A stretch of 64,000 nucleotides of DNA, taken from the NCBI GenBank assembly GCA_028455995.1, contig JABELC010000013.1, positions 1,302,001-1,366,000 on the forward strand, read 5' to 3'. Origin of the DNA: Scleromitrula shiraiana. Taxonomy: Eukaryota > Ascomycota > Leotiomycetes > Helotiales > Sclerotiniaceae. How positions within the stretch are numbered: the first letter of the stretch is position 1; every line of letters begins with the position of its first letter. Shown here piece by piece: positions 48,320 to 58,648 of this stretch. Both the position numbers and the translations under genes were made by a program. A model generated the notes under the pieces. The model was not told the origin of the DNA, searched no databases, and was given only the letters and a program-made list of their open reading frames with translations.

Positions 48320-50127
48320 ATGCGTCTTCCTTCAATTCCCTTACTTGCGTGTCTGCTTCCTGCAGTCACTCTTGCTCTACCTGCTGCAAATACTCAAGAG
48401 CACCCAGTTAAGAAAGATAAACGGTCGTTTGAACTTCGCAATGGTGTCAACCATACTGTTTTCTATCATGCCGATACCGATTCTACACTTGCCTTTGTCG
48501 CAAACTCTGGCATTTGTGAGACTACGCCCGGTGTAAACCAGTATTCGGGATATTTGACTGTTGGAACTGTAAGTTTACTTCGCATTGAGGTTTGTTTTCG
48601 GTACTGACTGTTGATAGGGCATGAACATGGTAAATTTATCCCCCAATTTGCTATTGCCCATTGTTTAACATTACATGAAGTGGTTTTGGTTCTTCGAAAG
48701 TCGAGACAGTCCTACCACAGCACCTTTAGCAACATGGTTCAACGGAGGTCAGTCATAAATCTCTCCTTCATGTTTGCCTACTGACATCGTATAGGACCTG
48801 GTTGCTCCTCGATGATTGGTCTTTTCCAGGTACGTCTCCCATCGAACTCCATAGCAAACTCATGGCTGATCAATTCAGGAAAACGGTCCTTGTCAATTCT
48901 ACAACGGTGCATCTACACCATCTCTCAATCCCTACAGTTTCAATGAATATGCCAACATGTTATACATCGATCAACCAATCGGAGTAGGATATTCTTACGG
49001 TACTGACTCTGTCACATCCACCGTCACCGCAGCACCATATGTATGGACGCTCCTTCAAGCATTCTATGCTTCATTCCCAGCCTACAAATCCCGGGACTTT
49101 GGAATCTTCACAGAGTCTTACGGAGGACATTATGGTCCAGAGTTCGCATACTATTTCGAACAACAAAACAAAGCCATTGCAGCCGGCACAGTAAGCGGAC
49201 AAACCATCGATTTGATCGCCCTCGGAGTCAACAACGGTTGGTTCGACCCCGCAATCTCTTACAAGGCATATGTCGACTACTCCTACAACAACACATACAA
49301 ATCTCTCATCACTGCTGCTCAACACACAAGCTATACCAACACATATAACTCAGCTTGTCTTCCTGCTCTGAAAGCATGTAAATCTACTACCGGAACAAAT
49401 TCAGCTTGTGTACAAGCAGATGATACTTGCTACCAAGATATTGAAGGGCCATTGTCGAGTGGCAACTTTGACGTTTATGATATTAGAGAGCCTTCAAATG
49501 ATCCTTATCCACCGAAAACATATGTCAGTTATCTTCAAAGCACGGAAGTACGAACCAAGATTGGTGCTGCAGTCACCTATACGGAATGTCCCGATGCACC
49601 ATATGAGAAGTTTTCATCAACAGGAGATGGTTAGTTTCTCACTGGATGTTTTCTTTTCTCTCAAACTCCTCTAATATGCAAATAGATTCTCGATCATTCC
49701 TCTCTACCTTATCTACTGTTGTTCAATCTGGTATCCAAGTCCTCATCTGGGCTGGTGAGCTGTCTCGCATCCCCCGTCAATTCTTCAACTAACATACATG
49801 CAATGTAGGTGATGCCGATTGGATCTGCAACTGGTTCGGAGGTCTTGCAACAGCCAACGCAATCACGTACAGTGGAACCAGCGCATTCAACGCTGCCGCA
49901 GTCCAAAACTACAACGTGAATGGCGTTGCTGGAGGAACATTCAAGACGGCTGGTAATTTGAGTTGGCTGAGAGTGTTTGGTGCTGGACATGAAGTTCCTT
50001 ACTATCGTACGTCTTTTGGAATATTGCTTTTCCTTGCAACCTGCATGCTAATTGATCTGTAGAACCAGCGTTGGCACTTCAAGCCTTCAAGCAAACGATG
50101 TCTAAACAACCCATTTCTTCTACTTAG
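48320..50127 (+). CDS. Secreted serine carboxypeptidase (carboxypeptidase S1-like, peptidase S10)
   Basis: Eight exons: 48320-48568, 48618-48629 (only 12 nt), 48681-48747, 48795-48829, 48879-49629, 49686-49754, 49809-50006 and 50063-50127, all with GT-AG introns, joined in frame to 481 aa. The start is the ATG at 48320; it opens a signal peptide (MRLPSIPLLACLLPAVTLA). S10 landmarks are WFNGGPGCSS across exons 3-4, ENGPC, Ser201 in ESYGGHY, Asp398 in GDADWICNW and His455 in GAGHEVPYY, a complete catalytic triad. The residue before ESYGG is Thr rather than the usual Gly. The enzyme removes C-terminal amino acids from peptides in acid conditions and is probably extracellular or vacuolar. It is the first intact gene right of the AT block and looks undamaged. 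Confidence 0.93.
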
Positions 50128-50548
50128 GCAAGGATTGAAAGATCCAACGAAAGTTACGGTTTGGGGATATCTTGTTTGATATATGAAATGTTTAGCGTAC
50201 ATAAACATTGAAATAAAAATAAAAACAAAAACGAAAACTGTAGTTTCCCAACAAAAATGAAGTGTATGAGCAGCTTGCGCAATATCCGTGATGCCCACTT
50301 TCTTCATATCATTCAGCATGACAATACAAACCAAGCAATGACTGTCATTGTAGATTGAATCAAACCCCAATTCCTAACTGCAAACTTGAACCATAAATAT
50401 CTATCAGAGTCCAAGTAGGGCGCGGTCCACGTGAGATACTAGTAGGATGTCTCTATAAGTGATTGCCCGACCATCACCAGCTTTGTGGGAGCTAGGAAAT
50501 TCCTAATCGTGATTGGTAACATGTTTGCTTCATATATAGTCCGGTTTT

Positions 50549-51303
50549 ATGTATAAGAATCTGCATGTCTTCTGTAATTCAGTCTCTATCGGCCCCGAAA
50601 AATCTCTCTTGCTCCCCATCTGTCCTTTATATCACACAGCCAAAAGAATGGCCGTGACATCACTAGCTGTTCCTCATGCATCTATTACAGTTGTTCGAGA
50701 ACTTGCTGCCGTGTTGGCGGGGAAGATGAAACGCTTCAACCCGGATATTGTCGTTGGGTTACCTGCGGGCGGGTTGGTGATTGCGCCGTTTGTGGCGGAG
50801 AATTTGGGGCTCGGTGAGTATTTGAACCTTTTCTTTCTTTTTTTTTCTTTCTTTCTTTCTTTCTTCTGGATATGAGAGGTTTTCAAGTGCTGGCACTGCT
50901 GATGTGGATACAAGATCGATATGTTCCGTTTGAATATATGCGGCAGCCGTGGTTTGATGGGGATTTATCGATTGCTATCGATTGCGAGTACACTGAAGAA
51001 CAACCTACGCGTTTATACCTCGATCCGAATCTCCTCGAGCTTATAAAAGGTAAACGAATAGCACTTATTGATGATGCGATCAATAGTGAATCGACGATGC
51101 AACATATGTTGACATTTCTCGAGGAGGATCTTGGTTTGAATGTTGTTTGCGTGGGTGTGGGTATGTTGCAGTCGGGATAGAAGCACAGTCTGGTGTATAA
51201 GACTGTGGGAAAAGTTGTAGGGGCTATAGAGAGTCCGCTGTTGAAAGCTGTTGATGGTGGATGGATTGAGCGGGATATTGAGTTGCAGATGGGAGAAAAT
51301 TAG
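50549..51303 (+). pseudogene. Phosphoribosyltransferase-like gene with internal stop codon
   Basis: Exons 50549-50813 and 50915 onward join through a 101-nt intron with a T/CTTT-rich tract. The product resembles the type I phosphoribosyltransferase fold: DIVVGLPAGGLVIAPFVA, RYVPFEYMRQPWFD, RLYLDPNLL and the PRPP-binding-type segment IALIDDAINSESTM. After VGVGMLQSG an in-frame TAG occurs at 51178-51180, yet homologous-looking coding continues in the same frame to a second stop at 51301-51303, including VGAIESPLLKAVDGGW. The TAG stands where a Trp or Arg codon is likely (for example TGG to TAG). The family's last helix and strand are therefore lost, giving 154 aa instead of about 195. The cause may be a real null allele, readthrough or a sequence error. 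The start at 50549 keeps the LLLPICPL strand that precedes the core in relatives; the ATG at 50648 would lose it. Confidence 0.7.
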
Positions 51304-51547
51304 TATCTCGAAGATCGCCTAGGATACAAGTACAGATATCAGGATTAATTTGTCTTCTGGTGGTTTTTTGAGGCTAGAAATTGTTTGATATAGATCGCTG
51401 GACCATTTTATCTGAACTAGAATGAAATCAACCACAACGCAAAAAAAAGCCTAAATAATAAATGCAGATATTCAAAGCATGACATAGGTCATTAAACATT
51501 GCATAACGAATTCATAGTAACCAGCTTCATACGGGAATGTTTTAATG

Positions 51548-52732
51548 CTACAAATCCAATAAAGTTTGTACCAAATTCCCCGGCGTTTTATAAAAATCAA
51601 ACATAACGATTCCAACACGCTTCCCTTTCAAGCCTTGTAGGAAAGGCACGAGCCTTTGATTCACTCCACCAAGAGGCGTATAATCCGTTCCATTTCCAGT
51701 CGCCATAATCTTAGGTGTATCACCATTAACGTTATGTTCGCTCGAGGCAAATGTCCAGAATAAACTATCCGGGTGCTCATTCGTAGCCTTGAGAATATGT
51801 GCTGTAGTAGCATTATATTTCCATTGAATGTTTAAGGTCGCATTTGACCCTAATGGTGCCTCTGGCTCGTAATAATCTTCTATATACGCGGTACAATTAT
51901 TCTCCACATCATATGTTAAAGTAATGTCCGGAGAATTATCAATCCACTGGGAAGGAGGAAAATGAAGTCCTGGAAGTTCATCTGAATAGGAATCTGGCAA
52001 TTGATTCAAATCAAATCGTCGAAAAAGGATGATCTTTCCTCGTGATTCCCCAAGAGTGCCAAGGCTATTCTGAGATTGGGCGAAATATCTCCTTGAAAAT
52101 GGGGAGATGAGCGTGTTGAACAGTTTCAGTTGAGCTTTCGCATCATTTGAACCATATGCAGTCGTAGACCCTTCATACTGCAGTGATAGGATAACGACCT
52201 CAGAAGGATGATCATCTAGCCACTGATAATACCCAAATAGAACATCTTCCATTGTTGCAGCTTGAGATTGAAGAGCTTGACTATGCCAGAAAACTAATGA
52301 AGTATTCGTCACATCCAATGCAAATCGAAGATCGAATGCACGGATACCAGCATTGAGCATATCGATTATCGGACTATCTTGGCATCGATAAAACTCGGCA
52401 GGAGCAGGAGTTGCATCGCCAAGATTTGTTATTCCAAGAAGACGGTTTTGTGTTTCTGTCGAATAATTCCATGTCGCTGTGTCGTGAGTACCTGGAATAT
52501 TCATGTGCACCAACTTTGTGGAGTTGGGATAATTCTTCATCCAAGTTGATGTGTTTAACTGAGTCTTTTCATAATCTCCAAATATCGAAGAGGCATCTTG
52601 GAGGACTTTTTGTAGAGCGAGTTGCTGCAGTGAGATATCTGGAGATAATTGACGAGATGACAAGGAGGGAGACCCATAAGCTTTACCCAGAATACCAAAC
52701 AAGATGGAAATGGTAACAAAAAATCCCAACAT
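51548..52732 (-). CDS. Secreted PI-PLC-like phosphodiesterase (X domain)
   Basis: An intact single-exon gene of 394 aa. The ATG at 52732 opens a signal peptide (MLGFFVTISILFGILGKAYG). The phosphatidylinositol-specific phospholipase C X-domain pattern is clear: NIPGTHDTATWN with His83, GIRAFDLRF with Arg132, and VFWHSQ with His150. These two histidines form the general acid/base pair of bacterial-type PI-PLC, which cleaves phosphatidylinositol to diacylglycerol and cyclic inositol phosphate. No calcium-binding C2 or EF-hand part is present, so it belongs to the small secreted bacterial-type group and not the eukaryotic signalling enzymes. Several N-glycosylation sequons (NTS, NYS, NCT, NAT) agree with secretion. 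The substrate may differ from PI. It is convergent with the broken phosphoribosyltransferase gene. Confidence 0.9.
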   Translation of the reverse strand: MLGFFVTISILFGILGKAYGSPSLSSRQLSPDISLQQLALQKVLQDASSIFGDYEKTQLNTSTWMKNYPNSTKLVHMNIPGTHDTATWNYSTETQNRLLGITNLGDATPAPAEFYRCQDSPIIDMLNAGIRAFDLRFALDVTNTSLVFWHSQALQSQAATMEDVLFGYYQWLDDHPSEVVILSLQYEGSTTAYGSNDAKAQLKLFNTLISPFSRRYFAQSQNSLGTLGESRGKIILFRRFDLNQLPDSYSDELPGLHFPPSQWIDNSPDITLTYDVENNCTAYIEDYYEPEAPLGSNATLNIQWKYNATTAHILKATNEHPDSLFWTFASSEHNVNGDTPKIMATGNGTDYTPLGGVNQRLVPFLQGLKGKRVGIVMFDFYKTPGNLVQTLLDL

Positions 52733-53210
52733 TGCAATGATGTCGTATTAAGCTGACATCAATTCAATATGGTGCAGGATACTCGTTGAAGAAATTATAC
52801 AGCTGAGGCTATCGTGATGAATTATGAAGTCAAATTTTGGGAATAAAAGAGGGAACGGTGTACTACTGTACAGTATCTAGCGGAGGTATATATCGATTAT
52901 ATTTGATGTAACAATTCAAATTATTTGTACATGTTAGTACATTATGCCAGTTATGTGACCTTACAAGCCCACAGAATATAGTCTATCCCGGGTCTGTTAC
53001 ATGCCTGTCAAATTCACAATGTGGTAAGTGCTACCCCACGTGCATCGTATCCAGTCCCGCTTTCTATGATTTAATGTCGATCTGCTTGAGGCGAAGTAGA
53101 AATGGCTACAGTTAGCTTAGAAATCATAGATCTGCATTGAGAATCGTCATACCGTACCATCCAGATGAGAGTTCGGGTTGCAATTATGCTAGATGAAGAG
53201 ACGCATGGAT
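52733..53210. other. Intergenic region
   Basis: About 480 bp between the PI-PLC start and the end of the Zn2Cys6 remnant. It should hold the PI-PLC promoter. No gene or notable repeat was seen. Confidence 0.5.
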
Positions 53211-53983
53211 CTATTTATTAGAAGCATTTCTATTGAAATGATTTACCGTACGTAGAGTAGAAGTAAGGCTCACATTGGATCAACATTCAAACTCCATGCT
53301 GCAAGGTCCTCGTGCAAAGACTGGTTTTGAGAGGCTGGAAAATTCTTTTCATCAAATTGACCTGGATATGAGAGCAAGGTTTTAAAAACGTGATTAGCAG
53401 CCATGGTGCTAGATAATGTCTTCATGGTTCTCATAGAAAGTAAGTTGTGATATCTTTTTGGTATACTTCGGGATTCTGGCCGAGGACCGGAAACATTCCA
53501 GCTGATTGACAACTCTTGACATATCGTAGATGCCTTGTCAGAATCCATAAAAGATAGACTCAATATGGAAGAAATAGTTCCAGCTGTTTCTGAGTAGGAC
53601 CGAGAGCCATGCGTCTGCTGGTCCTCATTCATTGTTGCAACATAAGTCTGCTGGGGCGTGATGGGCTCGACATTCCAATCAAATCCAGGTAGCTCCTCGA
53701 CTTCATCATATATACCAGGCACCTCAAAATCAAGCATATCCATTCTTATGACATCTTCCGTGGGTACCATCCCCAAAACGTCTCATGCAGATGCGGGCAC
53801 TGGATTTGGTTTACTTTGCCAAATAGTATTTCGTCCATGTAACTGGGCCGAAATTCTACTTGCCTCGCTATAATCATAGCTTAACGATTTAGATGCGCAC
53901 CGAGTACAAACAGGGCTGGTGAGACTACATCGTGTTTTCGCACGACGGCACTGAGCACAAGATCTTTTCCTTGGAACGGGCAT
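53211..53983 (-). pseudogene. Broken Zn2Cys6 transcription factor
   Basis: The frame from ATG 53983 begins MPVPRKRSCAQCRRAKTRCS, the start of a fungal binuclear zinc cluster, with cysteines at 9, 12, 19, 26 and 29. The sixth cysteine, expected in a CDY context, is Tyr here (LSYDY), which fits a TGT-to-TAT change. An in-frame TGA follows at about 53783-53785 (fits CGA to TGA), and the same frame then continues as coding-like sequence to 53270. The second part contains TMAANHVFKTLLSYP, which resembles the C-terminal region of AflR-type regulators. A possible final intron starting GTGAGC would end the frame at 53211 after a few codons. With one zinc ligand lost and an early stop, DNA binding should fail. 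Length (about 240 codons) is short for the family, so the 3' part is probably also lost. Confidence 0.75.
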
Positions 53984-54139
53984 TTTCTGCTACATAGCAG
54001 AAAGATATCAATTGAATAGGCGACCAACAGGATACCTGAAAGACCAGCCAACATATTTGGTAGCATGATGACAAAGCCGATGAGCCAGAAGGTTTCCTGA
54101 CGGAAGCTCATCATAGAAAAGGTAAATCTTCCGTTACAG

Positions 54140-54548
54140 GGGCAGTCTACGGAGGGGTGAGCACCATGCCATTACAAAGTTGTTGGTCTCGACTGGAAAG
54201 AATGTTTATGTGGAATGGCCACTTGCTGCGAAGACTTCTGAAAATGAAGAACTTGCCGATTTGGCCAAATCTCATAATGTTAAAACGATAATTGGAACAC
54301 AAGGAAGAGCAAGTCCACTCACGATTAAGCTGAGAGAACTCATAAATAGTGGCAAGATTGGAAAAGTTTTGTCTCCGGTAGCTATCGGAACTTTTCTTGG
54401 TGTCGGAGTGGGTGAGTTTCCTATCAATACAAAATATCTATTTTCTAAAGATAATGGTGGAAACAATCTCACTATCTTTTATGGAACCTTTGAAGATGCT
54501 CGAGCAGTTCACAGAACCCTTGATGCCGTCAAGGAAGGATCTCTTTAG
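54140..54548 (+). pseudogene. Gal80-like (Gfo/Idh/MocA) fragment with internal deletion
   Basis: Frame +3 reads through STGKNVYVEWPLAAKTSENE, IIGTQGRASP, ELINSGKIGKVLS and NGGNNLTI, the middle of the N-terminal dinucleotide-binding half of Gal80-type proteins (galactose/lactose metabolism regulators). Directly after NNLTI it continues with FYGTFEDARAVHRTLDAVKEGSL and a stop, which resembles the extreme C-terminus. About half the usual protein between these parts is missing, and so is the N-terminal GxGxxG region; only a few upstream codons (HHAITKLLVS) still fit. There is no usable ATG. This is a truncated, internally deleted remnant next to the broken Zn2Cys6 factor, which is divergent from it. 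Confidence 0.75.
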
Positions 54549-54589
54549 ACCTTGGGTTTAATCAACTACCTCAACAGCCAATGATTGAG

Positions 54590-55125
54590 CAATAGCTTTT
54601 TGCGATATTTGATTGATGTTAATCACTCTATTCAATTGTAATTTTTTGTATATAGTGCCAGTGATAGTGCAAGACATGTGCTAAAATATCGATTGTGATT
54701 GGTATTTATATTATAACTTGAATGTAAAATCGTTGTAATCCTTACAAGAACTTTTATATAAAAAAATTACTCTATTTAATAATAATTAAACTGCAACTCT
54801 TTGCCAGCATGTTGTTCCTAGCGTGGCATCTATCAAGCTAATGATGGTGCGAGACATGTGCTAAAATATCGATTGTGATTGGTGTTTATATTATAATACA
54901 AAATTATTATACTGGTAGTCTTTAAAAAAAAACTTTTATATAAAAAATTATTATTTTATTTAATAATAAATGAATTGTAATATTTAATTTATTGTTCCTA
55001 GTATGATATCTATCAAGTTAATAATGGTGCAAGACATGTGCTAAAACATCGATTGTCATTGGTGTTCATACTATTATATCGTAGTACCGTCGTGGTCCTT
55101 AAAGGAAGCTTTCAAGTTATCTATT
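54590..55125. repeat. Three tandem copies of a ~180-bp repeat
   Basis: The core AGACATGTGCTAAAA occurs at 54672, 54852 and 55032, exactly 180 bp apart. It is followed each time by A-C/T-ATCGATTGT, and preceded by a shared TCTATCAAG-T/C-TA-AT-GATGGTGC segment in copies two and three. Differences between copies are mainly C/T and G/A, for example TAGCGTGGCATC versus TAGTATGATATC. The repeat is non-coding. Confidence 0.9.
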
Positions 55126-55221
55126 GAGTATTTATTTGGAGAATTTTATTTCCAGTTCTTTTCCATCAAATTTGTATATGGCTGCCAGTTCACGAGTGGT
55201 CAAAATTTCTAGTCAACAAAT

Positions 55222-56766
55222 ATGTTGCTATACAAAGCTTTGAGAACAATTGTTGCCGGTGCCCGAGTGACGGCTGCTCTTACACCTCTACAAATATTTT
55301 ATCCACCAAATTTGAATGATACATCCTACATTACAAATGCGTCCTTAGCCACATATGGTGGAATATATCAAGCTCCGACAAGAGATATATCCTTCTTTGG
55401 TATTACGTACGGAACATATGATTATTGTTCTATGCCACATCCACGTCCCCAGGAATACAAACTCCCCGCACCAATACGTAATGGCAGCGTCAAAGCAGAG
55501 ATTGTATACCTAGAGTATATGCAACGACATCAGCGGAGAACTCCATACAACATTTTACCTAGTGGAGAGGTAAATTTCATACTTCCTTTCTTTGCAAGCC
55601 ATACTAATTTCAATCACAGACGGAAACATTTAACTGTTCTGATATCCACACATATCTTTATGCAGGTCCACAGAGTGGTCAACAGCCAATTCCAGTCTAT
55701 GGTCAAACATATACATCCACTAGCAATCCTTTTCTTACCACATATATTCCTGGTACATGTCAATATCCTCAACTCACGATCGGTGGCTTGCTCGACGGTT
55801 ACCAACATGGACATGACCTACGAGCAGTATACGGAAATCTTCTATCTCTACTCCCCTTCATTCCCACTCCTCAAACAACCTACTTCCGATCCTCCGAATC
55901 CCCTCTCACACAACAAACGGCTGGCAGTGTTCTCCGAGGTATATGGCCTTCTCATCAAGGACCACTTCCTCTCCATCAACAAGCCACATCAGTCGATACT
56001 GTCAACGAAGGATATTCCGATTCCTGTCCCGCCATCTCCTCCATCCTCTCAAAAATGAGAAATACCCCAGAATGGAAGGACCACCTATCTGCTACCGCTA
56101 CACTTCGAGCTACTCTTGGTGCCATGTTTAATGCGAATTCGTCTTCTTCATCTTGGCAACAAACATTCGATCATTTTGCTGATAATTTCCAAGGCCGCCT
56201 TTGTAACGGATATAAACTTCCTTGTTCATCTGTTACTGGTGAGTGTGTTACTGATGAGATGGCGTATGAAGTTTTTAGAGCGGGGGATTGGGAGTGGAAT
56301 TATTATTGGAGAAGTAATCCGTATGTTAAGGAGTATATCCAAGTTGTGGAGGGATTGTTTATTGGCGAGATTGTAAATAGGCTGGAGAGTGTACTTAATG
56401 GGACGGTTGGAAAGGGAAAGTTTAGTCATGTTTTTGTGCACGATGGGGATATCGGGCCCCTGGCTGGCGCGTTGGGAATTGAAGCGTTGAGGTGGCCGGG
56501 AATGGGAAGTAATATTGGGATTGAGGTCTGGTACGTTCATCTTTTATACTCTTCTCTCGATATTTTTACTTTGCGTACTAAAGGTTTTTTTGTCTAGGAA
56601 AGTCAAAGATGTAACGGCAAATCCTTCTTTCTTCGCAAGGGTGTTATATAGTGGCCAACCCCTCCAGTCGATTTATGGTAATATGGATTGGTTACCGTTG
56701 ACTGATCTACTAAGTATATTAAAGCAGTATGTGGTCGATGATATCATAAGTCTGTGCAATAATTAA
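55222..56766 (+). CDS. Histidine acid phosphatase family protein, secreted
   Basis: Three exons, 55222-55569, 55620-56530 and 56598-56766, with introns of 50 and 67 nt, joined in frame to 475 aa. A hydrophobic N-terminus (about residues 5-20) suggests secretion. The phosphohistidine motif is MQRHQRRTPYN with His103, and the proton-donor motif is VFVHDGDIGPL with His390-Asp391. The usual RHGxRxP reads RHQRRTP here; the essential Arg, His and second Arg are kept. The family removes phosphate from phosphomonoesters such as phytate or sugar phosphates. Conserved C-terminal segments (YSGQPLQSIYGNMDWLPL) end the protein. The gene lies directly after the 180-bp repeats and looks intact. Confidence 0.85.
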
Positions 56767-57085
56767 AGAGGGGCATAGAAGATCAACGTGGAACTTTCAT
56801 TCCGATACTTAAATACAGACTTACCCTTCCCTGCATGTCGCTTGATCCATAATGTGAATTTGTATGCCCATAATAAAAAGATTGTTCTTCCCCCCCTACA
56901 CTATTTTCTCCATTTCGTGGACTGTATGCTTTTTAAAAGGATAATTCCCTTTCACTCCCTACCGGTTCCCCATTGCACCACAGTACCCCCTAGGATCGAA
57001 GAGATACTCCTGGCTCTTTTCTGGGTATTCATAAAACAGATTTAACACAAGATATCATAAGTGTTGGCCACAATTGAGGACTAAG
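56767..57085. other. Intergenic region between convergent genes
   Basis: About 320 bp between the 3' ends of the phosphatase and the small secreted protein gene. Only an unsupported 85-codon frame without recognisable content is present. Confidence 0.45.
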
Positions 57086-57552
57086 CTAGAGCGATGGATA
57101 TCCTGCCCATTCGTCTTGTTCGTCGTCTTCATAGTAATTTAAGCACGTTTCCTCCCCATCTTCCAAATACACGTAGTATTCTTCGAATTGTTCTTCCTGC
57201 GTTCTTTTGAACGCCAAATTCATTACCGCTCCATTGCTTCGCTTGTCTACAAGCTTAAAGTTGACCTTCAATGGTTCTGTCCTACAATCAAAATCACACG
57301 AGATGACCTCCAGTCCACCGTCTTTAGTGTCAACTTCTTTGGTTTCGAGGCTTCTCGATAAGAATTTCACACGATGTGCAACCCCATCGTAAAGATCTGC
57401 GTCAGGAATGCCGGCTTGAAGTTAATAATCAAGGTGTTGAAGACAACGACTAAATCCGTACAAATGATGATTTCACTCCATCTACCAGCATAGACGGTCT
57501 TTGGTCCAGTCGCGCAGAGACAAAGCAGCAAGAATAGCTCGTAGAGCTGCAT
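57086..57552 (-). CDS. Small secreted protein (effector-like), 131 aa
   Basis: The ATG at 57552 opens a clear signal peptide (MQLYELFLLLCLCATGPKTV, then YA). A 71-nt intron (57485-57415; donor GTAGAT, branch-like TTATTAACT, acceptor TTCAAG) joins 57552-57486 to 57414-57086 in phase, giving 131 aa. The mature protein begins about GIPDADLYDGVAHR, has three cysteines (ISCDFDC and ETC), and ends with a very acidic tail (EDDEQDEWAGYPSL). No known domain is recognised. Size, signal peptide and location near AT-rich decaying DNA fit a candidate effector, but nothing in the sequence proves such a role. Upstream in-frame codons exist, but starting at this ATG places the signal peptide at the N-terminus. 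Confidence 0.55.
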
Positions 57553-57654
57553 GGTCTTTTGTCGGGCTATGAAGTTCGCCAGATGGACCAGGTTTCTCCA
57601 GAGCAAGTGATATAATGTTGCCTTTACCCTCTCCACAGAGACATGTTGGCCCTA

Positions 57655-57939
57655 CTACAATCCCGTATCCTCCTCTCGACTCTTTACTTGTTTCTCGGTA
57701 GAAATTACGCCACTTGTAAGAATTATGGCTTGGGATGGATTTTTCGGGTTGATAAATCGACTACAGATAGGATCCGGGCGCCACCGAATTTTCTGAGGCT
57801 TTTGGAAATGTAGTGGCTCTTGACACAGAGGAGGATCGCCTGGATGTCCCCAGTAACGATTGGGTGGTAGTAGTATGATACAGAGATCGTTGCACTTAGG
57901 AATAGAGTTCATCTCTACTTGGAAATCTGTGGGCTTCAT
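57655..57939 (-). CDS. Hypothetical ORF, 94 aa
   Basis: An ATG-started frame (MKPTDFQVEMNSIPKC) with no signal peptide and no recognised motif. It lies about 100 bp upstream of the small secreted protein gene on the same strand. Amino-acid composition is unremarkable and rich in Pro. It may be spurious or an exon of an undefined gene. Confidence 0.2.
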   Translation of the reverse strand: MKPTDFQVEMNSIPKCNDLCIILLPPNRYWGHPGDPPLCQEPLHFQKPQKIRWRPDPICSRFINPKNPSQAIILTSGVISTEKQVKSREEDTGL

Positions 57940-58326
57940 CTTTGATATTGAGAATCTTGTTGAATAGAAACTGTCTGGGATTCTGAAGTTCGAGGTATTG
58001 GATTTTGGTATCGTAGGTTCTAGAGAAGGGAAAGTGGAACGATAATTTTAAACTCTGATCAGGCGATAAGAGCAGAATGCTATTTACTCATTTGCATGTT
58101 CTTGAAACTGCTTGACTAAGCCCTCTAAGCTATCCTACCTGATTATTTAGGCTCGTGGTAACAATTGGTTGTTACTGAGCTGATCCACTGTTTGATCTCC
58201 TGCATTCATATATTTTTGTAATACAGCGTGGTTATAACGCTCACACAAAACGATCGAGTCTTGGAGAAAAGCAAGACATAATAATAACTTGTCATTGCCT
58301 GCTATCCACGAGCAACACGAATGCAA

Positions 58327-58648
58327 CTACCTCGTGAGGTTCCATGTGTGGGACTCAGCATTCCAAGTAGATGAGTCGTATTCCATACATACATCCAGCT
58401 TGAGTACTGACATATTGAGACACAATGTATAGTTCGCAGGGCCAGACAAACTTCTTGTGGTACTTGAAACAACCCAATATGATATCGTATCATCGAAATT
58501 TGAATGTATCCAGAGGTCACATGCAAATAAGCCGTGAGTGAATTCCTGTGGGGTAATAAGTAAGATCACCATCATCATGCTATAATTGCTATCCATGTCG
58601 ATGCACATAATAAAATTTCACCAAAATGCGGGGTTTTAGTTCCAACAT
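58327..58648 (-). CDS. Hypothetical two-exon gene or fragment
   Basis: The frame ending at 58327 contains a coding-like stretch (THGLFACDLWIHSNFDDTIS, then YWVVSS). It begins just after a good acceptor (TTACCCCACAG). A donor GTGAAA 76 nt upstream could join a 27-nt first exon starting at ATG 58648 to give 81 aa. Four cysteines are present and there is no signal peptide. The family is not recognised. It could equally be a remnant of a larger gene. Confidence 0.25.

Noticed and set aside
51140..51190. A mini-intron removing the TAG in the phosphoribosyltransferase gene
   Set aside because: The available GT and AG sites give an intron under 40 nt without a branch site.
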